A program made the position numbers and the translations under genes. The notes under the pieces are model-generated. The model was not told the DNA's origin and made no database searches. It saw only the letters and a list, made by a program, of their open reading frames with translations. From Isoetes taiwanensis (lineage: Eukaryota; Streptophyta; Lycopodiopsida; Isoetales; Isoetaceae), in assembly GCA_021234155.1 (NCBI GenBank), contig JAJEKV010000140.1, positions 1,273,407 through 1,337,406 of the forward strand: a DNA stretch of 64,000 nucleotides, in the 5' to 3' direction. Below, piece after piece: positions 10,640-21,414 of the stretch (the first letter of the stretch is position 1; each line of letters opens with the position of its first letter).

Positions 10640-12090
10640 CGATACTCCGGCTCACTTCCTATTGATAGATGCCAAGTTACATTAATCACCCGGGTTGGTG
10701 GCGAAGATGCATTGGAATTACATTTGGGCGGCAATCACCACCCAGCTCGGTTTGGCTCAATCTCCACTCGGTTGAACCGTAGCGAGCACCGGTCCGGTTT
10801 GGAGCACCGATCTTGCAACCCCAGGTACTTGGATCAAGTAATGATGATGGCGGCGAGCGCGAGACAATGATAGATCACGGGCTCTGGGGCCCTTGCAATC
10901 CTACGGAGGCTGGCCCTCTTATCTAATCACCGAGAATGCGGTACATGCATTGATCGAGAGTGAATCTCGCATCCGTCATTTCGAGATTCAAAATGAGGCT
11001 GCGTTTCTTAGTGGTTAGCCTCTATGCCGGATGCCCCAACACGAACCACTACCACAGGCGGTATACGATGCAATGGAGATGGCTCAACCAATGGAACCAC
11101 TACGCGGCTATCTCGATGCATTGGAGGTTCAACCAATGGGAGGCGGGCTTGGGCGGGGGGGGCGGGAGGTGGAGGTGGAGGCGGCGGGGGTGGTGGAGCT
11201 AGAGCACTGGTGTTTTTCTTTGGGGTTTTACCGGAAGAATTCACTATGCCCTGCAATGGAAATGGGAGTGTCGATAGCCCGGCTACTCGATGGGGGGCTT
11301 GAAAGCGATAGTGCAGGTTTATCCGGTTTATCAGATTATATACAATTGTAATCTTTTTCCAATGAATACAACAAATTTTGTCTACTTCTATATTTCTACA
11401 ATGTAATACATGTTACATACCTTTTTAAGCGGTTTCTTGGCCATGCAACAAATGTTCCAACACTTTCTCCAACCGTATCCCCACCGGGGTGTCTGCGAGG
11501 TAAAGCTTCATCCATAGCGTACTTGATCAATCTTTGTAACTTTCGGACATACTTATCCCCGGCGGAATTCCATGGCGATTTCTGATCGGATCGATGGAGT
11601 CGATCTTGCATAATCCTACTTTCCTTTTACGATTTGTAGTTAACATGAAACATTCATCTTGACATTGCAGAAAATTGCTATTGACACACCTACTATTGGA
11701 AGTTAATGTTCAAGCTATTGGAATGAGATGAGTACGAGAATTCGTAGCCATTCTTGAGAAGGCTGATTTGAGTTCTCGAAATCCGGCGCTATGGAAACTC
11801 GGCGATCGGGAAAAAATTGAATTAGAAGAAAGATTAGGTTAACTACGTTTAGGCGGGATAAATTTGGCGGGATACATTTTGGGTAGATTGGTTTTAAAAA
11901 CTTAATTAAAAAGTCGTGGGACGGGTCTTCGTCATTATTATTTGTATGTGTCAAGAATATTTCAAAGCTGCATTTTGTGTTTTCTTGAAATTCAAATTTC
12001 TCTATTTCTCGCACAATTGAAAAAGCTATTTCTTGCATTTCGGCAGCGTATCCGGCGACCTTCCGACTACATTACTAGGCGACTCAGGAG
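10640..12090. other. Region upstream of copy B, no firm gene
   Basis: Higher GC content and several short open frames are present (for example 11031-11351 plus). A GGN/GGA-rich tract at 11150-11190 inflates them. Nothing recognisable. Decayed 5' exons of copy B could be here, but the matching part of copy A is outside the window. Confidence 0.35.
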
Positions 12091-12235
12091 ATGTCTTCCA
12101 AAGCGAATCGAGGTCGAGGCGGAGGCGGAAGAAGCGGTGGAAGAGGAATCCCAAAACCGGCACTTCTCAAGCTTGAGGAGGGCGTTGATCGAGAATACAC
12201 GAGAATACACAGAACCCTATTCAAGGTATTTAATT
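12091..12235 (+). pseudogene. Copy B, putative first coding exon with RGG-rich N-terminus
   Basis: ATG 12091 begins MSSKANRGRGGGGRSGGRGI, an Arg/Gly-rich stretch of the kind seen in RNA-binding tails. The exon ends at tattcaag/gtattt (12235/12236). The link to the downstream exons is by position and strand only. Confidence 0.35.
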
Positions 12236-12639
12236 TGCCACAGAATACACCTTTGTGTGGAGAGTATTATGCTTGCATGAATTTGAGATATTTCCTTTCA
12301 TAATATGCTTTGCATGAGTTTGAGTTATTATGCTTTGCATGAATTTTAAGTATTAACATCAGTTAATGCTCGATTGTCCGATTACGTAGAACATAATTTT
12401 GCTTTCATTTTATATATAGAATATAGCGGTGTTAGGCAGTTGGAGATAACAATGTTCAATGAGGTTAAATAGTGTGAAATATGGATTCATGAAGGGTATG
12501 TAGCTTAAAATGTGGATGCAAAATAATTTAGTTTCAAATTCACGCATAGCATGGTCAATAATAGGAGCTACCAACCATGGCGTGATTTGTACTAATGTAG
12601 GTTTAAATACGCAAAAGCGTGATCTCTTGTTACGAAAAG

Positions 12640-13495
12640 TACTCTAAAAAGTGCTCATCTTCATTTTTGCGGTGCTCAAGAGGAAGAAAACCCCTAATAA
12701 TTAGGGTTCTAATCACGCCAAGAAAGCAAGAGGCGGGGCGACCGGATGCGGTACCATATGATCTCACCTTAGATGATGAAGGGCCGATTCTTATAGCAAC
12801 CAGCGACCACTGCACTTTACGAAGAGGAAATGGGCGAGGGTGCCGGGTGTGGTACGTTGACCTTGCCAAGACAAATGGCAAGCTCGACTTAACTCTCTTC
12901 TCGAGGAAAAAGGAAGCGGAACAAGATGGCCAAACAAAGGGATCCTAATCTCTTGTGAGGAAGAGGATGACACCAAGCGCAAATTGCTCTTGGAGATTAC
13001 GAAGCGGAAGAAAGATGCTCGGACTTACTCCTTTGGAACTCGCATACAAGGATCGTTCATGAAGGCGGATGTGAGCGGTGAGACATGTTTTAAGTATGGT
13101 TGGCCAACCAATGTAGCGATTCACGCCAATATCTATTTGCCAAGGGGTTACGGTATGCGTAGAGGCATGTTCACTAAACCGACACCAAGTCACTATTTGC
13201 GACAAGCTAGGGAATTAGGCGACTTGAAAGCTTCTAAGAGGGTCCTAGATCTAGGGAAGGATGTTCAACTGCGGGTTATCGAGAAGGCATGGAGGCTTGT
13301 TTTTGAGAATGAAGCAGGGCGAGTGGCGCAGCTAGAGGCCATGAACAAGCTGAATAAATACTCTGACCATTATCCATTGGGTCTTAAGGAAACTTTTGCG
13401 ATCCATGTGAAGTCCCTCATCCGTTCACCAAGCTCCATTTATGTTAGCAGAAGATATGATCCAGCACATGCCATGGAGATTGTTGAGCATGATTA
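12640..13495 (+). pseudogene. Copy B, conserved middle exon (unknown family)
   Basis: Open coding in two frames: 12670-12945 contains PYDLTLDDEGPILIATSDHC and VWYVDLAKTNGKLDL. The frame of 12921-13495 then contains KKDARTYSFGTRIQGSFMKA, KYGWPTNVAIHANIYLPRGY and VRVIEKAW-like helical sequence, stopping at 13493-13495. A frameshift near 12900 joins them. The second frame runs about 190 codons with plausible plant protein composition. The corresponding part of copy A precedes the window, so no in-window comparison is possible. Function unknown. Confidence 0.45.
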
Positions 13496-13560
13496 GTAAT
13501 CGGGTCAAATGCCTATGCCGGCGGATGTGCTACCTTGGGATATGATCTCGAACAAACTCT

Positions 13561-13818
13561 TTGTGTGAGCGAGCGTCGAGGAGCTATTATCAAGTGATGA
13601 TATTAAATATGTCATCATCGGCAGGCGACATTCCGTTTGAGGCACAAAAGGCCATCATCGGTGAGGCGAGAACAAAGCAAGGCCAAAAAGTGTTCTACAA
13701 TCACTATGCGTATAGGAGGTGTAAAATTATCTTGGATGCCAATACTTCACTACTTGATTTATTTGAGATTAGTGCAACTTTGAATGAAATGGGGAAGACA
13801 TTTCTATACAAAAGGTAA
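13561..13818 (+). pseudogene. Copy B, further exon piece
   Basis: An open frame encodes GDIPFEAQKAIIGEARTKQG, KIILDANTSLLDLFEISATL and FLYKR, ending at a donor-like aaaag/gtaatc. The adjacent 13496-13560 also looks coding in another frame (DVLPWDMISNKLF). Likely part of the same broken gene. Confidence 0.4.
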
Positions 13819-13837
13819 TCAACCAAGTTTCATAAAT

Positions 13838-14090
13838 TGTATTCACGCCGGGCGTGCTTTCAAATCAAACCAATTCCGCGGCGGTGTTTTTCAAATCAAT
13901 GAATTCACGCCCGGCGTTTTCAAGTCAACCAATTGATTTGAAAACCGCTGGCGTAATCGATGATTTGAAAACACGCGCTGGCGTGAATAATTTGATTTAT
14001 GCGCTGGCGTGAATTGCATTAGTAACTTTATTCATTTCCGCCGGTGATTTTTCTCTTGATCAATTCTATTCAAATCGCGCCCGTGTTTCT
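13838..14090. repeat. Cluster of seven GC-rich near-palindromes in an intron
   Basis: Within 250 bp, successive units read cacgccgggcgtg, cgcggcggtg, cacgcccggcg, ccgctggcgt, cacgcgctggcgtg, gcgctggcgtg and cgcgcccgtg. They are separated by AT-rich linkers that repeat tttcaaatcaa or its complement ttgatttgaaa. Units alternate in orientation. The tract lies between coding pieces of copy B, in the expected intron position. Confidence 0.75.
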
Positions 14091-14112
14091 ATTCTATGAT
14101 CTTGATTCAATA

Positions 14113-15800
14113 TGCGTACTATTGCGGTCCATACGTTGAACAAGCATGCGCCCACCTTCGTCAGCGATGGGTGGAATATGGCTGCCCATTGCCCACTGAC
14201 CGAGGCGGGTCAAAGTCCGAGGCATTCAAGGCTGTTTGGGGCGGACTACGTCGCGAGAACAATTATCTGAGAGAAGAAGAAGGCGCAAGAAAATCAAAGA
14301 AAAAGTTGGTGATGACATTGCGGATCCTTACGAGAAAGCTCATCGGCAGGTGGGACCAGCGGACTTCGTATAAGATTGTGTTTTGTAAGGGAGGCGATTA
14401 TGGCTCAAGTGGAATGAATGGGGGACGCTTATGCACAAGGGAAGCTGCCGGATACTATGGGTAGGGTGCCTCTGTTGATGTAAGCATCTTTGACTTGAAT
14501 GTGGCAGAGATGAAAGACTCGGGGGGGAGCAGCCGGCTGAGACCATTTGGGTTTTAGACCCGGTGCTTAAAGAAGGAAGTCTTATACAAGAAGGGTGCTT
14601 TCACCAAGGATAGGATGTCCTTAGTTGAGTCTTTGCTGACCATGTAAAAGGATATGCATTACAATGAAGTCGGTTGTAGGAGCTGAGTTACAAAGGCTAT
14701 CGGGGGATGTGGCATTATCGAAATTGGATTCTTTGGACAAATACAAAGGTCGATAATATGACATCAAGTTTGTAATACGGTCAAAGGACTTCCTAAAGAA
14801 TTGGAAGGCTAAAAATACAAAACATAAGGAGACTCTACCCCTAAAGGTCTTGGCTGAGTTGAGAAGAAAAAGTGGCCCTTGTGAAGAAGATTATTGGAGA
14901 AGGCGACGACAACATCCGATATTGAGTCTCCATTGGGTACAAAAGGTCTCTTGCGATTCAACCGGCCTTAAAATATATCACTCTTTGTGTTGGGCCGGCG
15001 AGGGGTGGGAGAGGAGATATGGGCATGAACGGAAGGACTACAGTAGCTTCTTTACCAATTTGTATAGGATTGACAACTGAGAGGTCCTTCACTATTGTCA
15101 TCGTTTGTCCTTGGTGAGTCACATCTGCATGCACTATCTGCTGCTCATGATCTGGAGTGCCTCAAAGTTATTAGGGGGAGGGATGCCTAATATATGATGT
15201 TAAGGATAATGAGAACTTGAGCAGAGCGGAAGATGGCACATGTGATCTTTATTATGATATCCATCTTTGTCGGACGAGGAATATGATATTGCTAAGGCCA
15301 AGGGTGACAATAGCGGTGCATGGGAATGTTTTCTTCTAGATGATCGGACTTAAGAACTATATTCTTTCATACGGATCGAGGATCGGTCGAGAAGCAGGAT
15401 GAGTCGGAAGAGGATGAGGATCGGGACCCCCCCTCCTAAGTGGGGAAATCAAGTCTGAGCTACAAACTAAGGAGAAGGGCCCTTAAATAAAAATGGATTT
15501 CCCCGTCTATGGCTGCTTACCTCGTCGAGGCATTTGCTCAATTGATACAACACTGCTTGGAGCTTCATGTTGGAGGTTATATTGCAGAAGCTCTTATGGG
15601 TGCAAGAAGATATCTTTGCTTTGTGAGTGATGAGCAGGCCAAAGACTTTCTTGAACCATTCCTCATGCATGTGCTTGCCAAGTCTCCTAAAGGCCCTTAT
15701 GGCAACCTGAAATCATCGGCAATCAAAAGTCTCGTAGACTTGTCCAATTCGAAAGTGGGCGTTATACGGAGAGGAACTAGTGTCTGCATTGACTGATAAG
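14113..15800 (+). pseudogene. Copy B, part matching copy A 27-1700
   Basis: It aligns with copy A in order: PYVEQACAHLRQRWVEYGCP, KLPDTMGRV then VDVSIFDLNVAEMKD, KKEVLYKKGAFTKD, ELQRLSGDVAL, FTIVIVCP, DLECLKVIR and LELHVGGYIAEALMGARRY, followed by VSDEQAKDFLEPFL. The pieces fall in different frames with several stops. The longest clean stretch is 15509-15796. Copy B is more decayed than copy A. The pattern of amino-acid similarity despite frame damage shows that both derive from one functional coding gene. Confidence 0.6.
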
Positions 15801-16145
15801 GAAAGCATTAATGAACAAATAATTTGCTAAATTTGGTTGCTCAAAATCTTTGTGATGGCGGCGAACTTAGGGAATATCCTTGCCCACATTGCGGGTGATG
15901 CAAGCAACAATAAGTAGATGTTAACAATGAACTAATTGTGAGGGAAAAACCGAAAATGAAAGGCAACGAAGGCTCTAGTAGTGATTCTGGGTTTGCCAAA
16001 TCAATAGTAAAAATAATGTCGGTTATGAAGGGCCTTGTGGAACTAATAGAAAATAACAATTCTAACGGTCGAGGAAGAAGGCGAAGATTAAAGGGTGGCG
16101 AAGGGAGAATGGCCTTGGAGATGGGCAATGGCCAGAAGATGATAG
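15801..16145 (+). pseudogene. Copy B, linker before FCP1 domain
   Basis: Degenerate coding with Ser/Asn/Arg-rich pieces (15938-16168 open) ends at gatag/gtatgg, the same donor position as in copy A (gaaag/gtatgg). Confidence 0.4.
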
Positions 16146-16159
16146 GTATGGCCTTGCCC

Positions 16160-16300
16160 ACGAAATAGCGCCATAGCGTGATTTAATTTAATATTACCTT
16201 TGAATTAAATCGGCATGGCGTCTTTGATTATTTTTCGTTGTCAAACTAAATCCGTAGAAGCGATTTGGTTATAACTATTTCAAATCACGCTTGGCGTTTG
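16160..16300. repeat. Three near-palindromes in the copy B intron
   Basis: agcgccatagcgtgattt (about 16166), aaatcggcatggcg (16208) and aaatcacgcttggcg (16280) occupy the intron homologous to the copy A intron that holds two such elements. Confidence 0.55.
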
Positions 16301-16339
16301 TATTGTTTGTGTTATCATTATCTTTGCTGACGGATACAT

Positions 16340-16976
16340 GTTTGATGTTTGACTTCCATTGCGTTTCTAAGAAGGTTGTGGTGTTAGACCTAAGCGGAGT
16401 CCTTTGCAAGACTTTTCGAAAAATAAAGTGGCTAGAAACGGTTTCATCGGACACCGGTAGAATCAAACACCAAGTGGATCTATCGCGGCCGCGCTTGAAG
16501 GAGATGCTAGGCGAGGCATTCGGGGTTATTTCGAGTTGGTATTTGGTCATCCATGGAACTAAGGAACATCAAGGATACTTTGGAGGCTTTGGGGGAAATC
16601 GTAGACATTGGTTGACCCTTTGGGATCGAGAACAAATGTGTGAAGTTCACTAATCCCAAGGATCAACAGGCAAGCCTATCTTCATCAAACACTTGAGTAA
16701 CATGATGGGCCGAACTTGGTATCGAGAATAAGGATGATATAATCATAGTGGATGATGATGCTCTCAAATGCTTCTACAATCAAACCACAGGGCCACGAAT
16801 CCACCATCTTACGATCCAAAAACTTTGACGGATGATTTTACGGTGAAGTTTGTGTCTATTATGCATAATTTGGCTATGGGGATGGCCGGTGGGTGAAGTG
16901 TTAGATTCGTACCCGAGGCTGGATAGAGCGGTGACATGGAACCACACCTTGTTAAATCATTGGAAAAACATGGATT
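16340..16976 (+). pseudogene. Copy B, FCP1/NIF-type HAD domain (broken)
   Basis: It encodes VSKKVVVLDLSGVLCKTFRK, RPRLKEMLGEAF, LTLWDREQMC and IIVDDDALKCFYNQ, parallel to the copy A domain. The nucleophile loop is DLSG (Ser in place of the second Asp). Frameshifts fall near 16570, 16640, 16710 and 16895. The C-terminal piece EVLDSYPRLDRAV matches copy A EIQTLYPQLDRTG. The gene is a pseudogene. Confidence 0.6.
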
Positions 16977-17276
16977 GATCCCTTAATGTTTTATTGGAAT
17001 ATATGATATTTTTGTATGATATTTGTGCCATGTATCGATAATTTCGAAGTGCGGAATTGCCTGCATAAATAATGCAATTTGTTATTATCAAACCTAATAT
17101 TATCATCTATCGAGCAAGCAATTTTTGTCTCATCTATGTTAGCAACTTGCTCTTCATTTCTGCATATTTCAATTCGCATATGAAAAGTCACACGTGAATC
17201 GCAACCTTATGTTATTTTTGAAGTCCAAAAAAAAAGATTAAAAAAAACAAAAACCCCCTAGAAGACAATAGCAGGT

Positions 17277-17325
17277 TGGCGTGATTTTGGAGTTGACATA
17301 ATCCCAATTTAATTGGATGATGGTT
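17277..17325 (+). repeat. Shared 3' boundary segment (copy B end)
   Basis: Near-identical to 3508-3556 and followed by unrelated sequence, so it fixes the 3' end of the second duplicated unit. Confidence 0.7.
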
Positions 17326-17817
17326 TTAAGAGGAGAAGCCCGTACCTGCAGCCAACCAATACATCATTAGCCTAATAAGGGTAAAGATGCAAGGGCAAAA
17401 GGTACCTTAGGCTTCTCGGTTGTCAACTGATCACCTAATGTAGTCCTTTTGCCCAGAGATCAAGAAGAACTTTTTAGAAAGAATGGGCATAAATCATGCT
17501 AAATGAGAGAATAAATCTATAAGTGGAACAAAGGAATAAACAAAGAAATACTCTTTCAGTTATCAGGCTATGTTTGCCATAAGTTAATGAAAATTTTAAC
17601 AGGAATAAAGGAAACAAGTTAATGAGTAAGTCTTAATAAACTTATTCCTTTGCTGGCAGAGTAGCCATGCATTAAAACTTCGTTTTTTCATACTAATCCA
17701 GATGTCTTTAGTACAGCAGTATTACGGGCAGTTAGCAAATCTTTACCAAGAACCAGCTTATTTTTCCAAGTCATTCTTGTACACGAATGTTAATCACTCC
17801 ATACCTGATTATCGTCC

Positions 17818-18090
17818 AGGTCAGATTCATGCTCATCCATGTATTGAGTTTCAGGAACATAATGGGAAGAATCTCCAGAGCTTTGCCTATTGGTTCCCTG
17901 AAATCTTCTGTTCTGTGGCTGGCCACTATAATTATATTTGCCCCGCTTGTTATAACCCTCCATATCTACCTTATGATCTTCAAGTATACAACCTTGCATG
18001 CAAAATGCTATCTCTCTGTCTAAAGCCCTCTCATTTAGGCGCTGCCTAGCTGCATCAGAGATGGGTCCCATGACTCCATAGTAGAAAGCC
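17818..18090 (-). CDS. Possible single exon, unknown protein
   Basis: The minus-strand frame includes SRAFYYGVMGPISDAARQRL, ALDREIAFCMQ and a polar, Gly/Gln/Asn-rich tail, and ends DLDDNQ at a good donor (aatcag/gtatgg, about 17818). The composition is protein-like and differs from neighbouring AT-rich noise, but I see no flanking exons. It could be a captured gene fragment. Confidence 0.3.
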
Positions 18091-18567
18091 CGAGAAAACT
18101 AATCAATGCCGCCACCAGTCATAAACCATCAATCTATCCAGGGATATCTTTGGCAGAGTCTTAAGATTTTCAAAAAGAGGTCAAGCCAGCATCAGCAGCC
18201 TCCGCTCATAATGATCGATGGGGTATTACTGCTTTCGGTAACCCTAGTTGGTCCGAATGCAAGCCACAAATGCATAATAGTATTTTTAAATTTTATTTTT
18301 TACCTAGGTCAAATTTAAACTCCAAGGGTTTTATATTCACATGTCTGGCATGTTTACACCCTTTGCTAAACCTCCCATATGAGAAGGGAAAATGAACCTA
18401 GGATATTTTTTAGGGAAAGTGGGACATGGAATAATATACATTAAACAAGTCTATTATCCGTATAATAAACATCAAATATCTTGCGCCCTGTTATACGTTG
18501 GCAGAGGAAATTGTCTTAAGGAGCATAATTAAATTAATAATGCAAGCTAGGCATTATATATACATAA

Positions 18568-18680
18568 AAAAAAAAAAAAACTTGTGACCTCGAGGCAATG
18601 GATGTTAAGGTCCCCCATTACTAGATCAATGTTGACCATTCCTTGTCTAAGGTCCTGCCACTAGACCATGCCTTGTTAAA
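18568..18680 (-). mobile_element. SINE-like fragment with Pol III A box
   Basis: On the minus strand TGGTCTAGTGG (18658-18668) is a perfect tRNA-type A box. The fragment ends against a 14-base A run at 18568-18581 (T run on the minus strand). No convincing B box remains. Confidence 0.3.
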
Positions 18681-19547
18681 AAATGGAGCAACTACTTTAC
18701 ACAATTTTTGACATGTCGGGTAGTGTAGTAATATGGTCGAACATGGGTATAATTGGGCAAAATGTTTGCATAACCTACCACTATTGCAACTAGTTCCACG
18801 TTAGCATTAGAGCAATGGAAGCAAGGTTTGATTGACATCTACAACCAGACTACAAAAGTGTCTCCATTTGTTTGGAGCAATCATATCAAATAATATCATA
18901 AAAAATTAACTAGAATGCAAACATTCAAGGGGAGTCGAGACGTTGTCATGTGGAGCTTTGTCTAGGAGCATAGAGGCTGTCGTGTGACCTCTGTGTAGAC
19001 ACTCCAATTCTTGTTGCCCTTGCTATCATTGAATATGATAGCTATTTTCCAGGCCAAAATACTCCAACACATAAATTTAAATTGATATACAAATATACAA
19101 AAACATGTTCTTACGCAGATGATAAATTTGATATGTTGCAAAAGATTCAGAAAACAAACTAGACAAAAAGAGCTGTTGGTTCAACTTCGCTCAACACTTT
19201 CAACACTTTAGGACCTCAGCAGACTCCATATTCACAATTCCAAATTGAACATGAGGGCTCACTTCCTAATTTTCAAAATTTCTTGGCATTCATTGAATGC
19301 CATTTGAGTTCGTTTGAAACATCTGATCATCGTGATCATCATTTGATAGCATAACCATCATTTGATAGCATACGAGACATGCTCACTCAAACCATACCTC
19401 GGACATAACACTAGGTTGATCATTTGTATCAATCAATAACACCAAAATGTAAAATCTCCTTTAGAGCACTTAAACAGCACAAATTCAAAACAAGCTTAGG
19501 CAGGATCCATTGAAAGGGAAAAGCTATATACAATGTATATGGTAGAA
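18681..19547. other. No gene seen
   Basis: Intergenic DNA with no coding or repeat structure that I can support. Confidence 0.4.
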
Positions 19548-19991
19548 CTAACCAGAATACACAGCGACGTGGCAACGGCACAAAGGACACGTCGGATGGG
19601 AACTAAGCCACGCGTCAATACAGCGGCCATGGAAGCAATGCCCACAACAGGGCAGAAGGTGGGCAGTTTCTCCGTGACAAAATTCCGTCAAACAAACGGC
19701 ACATTCCGGCCTCTTCTTCAGGCCCAAATCGCTGAAAACGAACGCCGGAAGCAACATACCGGAGCTGGATTCTGTGTTTCGGGAAGCTTTGGATCGGACA
19801 AAACGGAAAGCGTTAAAAATGGCGCAGAGCAAAATACTACTGAGCAGCAGAAGGGCGACAAGCAGAGAAATAACGTTGTATATTCTGGGATTGAATTCTT
19901 CGGAAGCCGGATCCGACGCAGGAGGCAGCGAAGGCGCCCAAGCTCGCATTTTTCCTGCTTGATTTTGAAGCACCGATTTTGGTCTCTTCAT
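19548..19991 (-). CDS. ATL-type RING-H2 E3 ubiquitin ligase
   Basis: Single-exon gene of 147 residues from the ATG at 19991. The order is that of plant ATL ligases. A transmembrane helix (VISLLVALLLLSSILLCAIF, about 40-59) is followed by a basic stretch, then FSDLGLKKRPECAVCL, a variant of the GLD motif just before the RING. The RING-H2 (97-138) has CAVC, CFH, CIDAWL, SHPTC and PLC, with all eight metal ligands present. ATL proteins are membrane-anchored E3 ligases that recruit E2 through the RING and often act in stress or defence signalling. An upstream in-frame ATG at 20102 would add 37 residues. That stretch carries G-box-like ccacgtca and gcacgtgg, so I favour the shorter start and read it as promoter or 5'UTR. 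Stop 19548-19550. No intron, as is usual for the family. Confidence 0.85.
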   Translation of the reverse strand: MKRPKSVLQNQAGKMRAWAPSLPPASDPASEEFNPRIYNVISLLVALLLLSSILLCAIFNAFRFVRSKASRNTESSSGMLLPAFVFSDLGLKKRPECAVCLTEFCHGETAHLLPCCGHCFHGRCIDAWLSSHPTCPLCRCHVAVYSG

Positions 19992-20102
19992 CCACACGAC
20001 AAGGATTTTGCCTCTTGATTGTGAAGCCTCGACGCCGCGAATCTCTTCCGTAGATTCTCGCCACGTGCCCACCTTGATGACGTGGCATTTTGGCATGTTC
20101 AT

Positions 20103-21414
20103 TATCTGTTTGCCAACTGTCTTTCTATCACGGGAAATTTTTGAACCATTAATTCAATTCAATCCAATTCTTTTCCCATGGATTTCATATGCGCACCATT
20201 AGTGTGTTTATCATCCCTCACACTACCGTGACTTAGCAGCAAATGCAGTCATCATTCAATCATGCCCGTTGACGCCTCATTTAGCCTTAGAGGGCATCTT
20301 GATATTGGCTGAGGGAGTAGTTGGACATCATCATGTCGAGCATCATTCTATCTGCACCTAGGCTTCTATCATAAAGGAAGTTGGCGCCAATGATGTGTCT
20401 GGTAGTTGAATAGCTTCTTCAAGCTTATCATTCCGATAAAGCACATAAGACATTCAGATATCCTGCCACATAGCATTGTTTCTAAAGCAACATCTTTGTT
20501 AAGTCCATCATTTTCCATTTTACCATTTGATCTGCATTTTCCACTCCCTCATCTAATGGCCGAACTAAAAGTTCCATATTCCATTTGTGCTAAATTATTT
20601 ACTCTAGGATTGGTGAGGCTTCCACCCTAGAATCAAATTGGATAACAATCCAACCCCTATGTATGAAGTTGAAAAGCCAACATGTCTAACGGGGTGTCTG
20701 CACCGAAAATGAGGAAAGAAATGGACAATCCCTTATCTTCAAAACGAAATAGGATTGTTTTCTACACATGTTAATATCAATACAATATTTATATTTTGTA
20801 CCTGTAACAATAATTGTCCAAATTCCTAGTTGCCCTTTTGAAGTTGATGTATAGCGTTTATAAGAAGCATTTGGATCAATCCCTTGTCTTGATTCTGATT
20901 GACAATAATAATCAACATGTATAAGGACTATGGGAGTATATATATATATAAGAAATTTATTGCGGCGGCCTTACATTTTTCTTTATCGGTTCCCATGTAT
21001 TCCTATAAGTGAGTTGGTGCAAATTGTCTTTATTCATAGTGATGCAAATGTTTTTAAACCTACATTTCTGGGGTGGTTTTTATTTTATGCCCTTAAATAA
21101 TGGTAACGCATGAACTCATTTTCATATGAAGCATATCCATTGATAATATCACCAAGGGACGACAATATGAGGCAATTCACTGAAAATGTTGTAGACCTCA
21201 TTTGAGCTTATACATTCTACAAATGGTATAATCCTTTTGGTGATCTCTCAGCCCTACTTCGCATTGGAAAAATATTACTCAACTAGCTCCAAAGCTTATC
21301 TCAATCTGGAGTTTGAGATGGTCGAAGGAAATAAAGAGAAATTTCATGGGGTTTCCTTCCAAAATTTTGTAGATTCGACGAGATAAAACAAATTTAGATG
21401 AGAAGCCAGGCCAT
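20103..21414. other. Intergenic, no gene; short shared motif at 20951
   Basis: No gene is seen. The sequence agaaatttattgcggcggcc at 20951 recurs with one change at about 32836. A TA run precedes it (20938-20950). Confidence 0.4.

Noticed and set aside
11008-11351. Gly/Pro-rich open frames on both strands
   Set aside because: GGN/GGA tract makes three overlapping frames open; no motif or splice support.
19991-20102. Extended N-terminus of the RING-H2 gene
   Set aside because: The extra 37 codons have no ATL-like features and contain G-box-like motifs; kept only as an alternative start.
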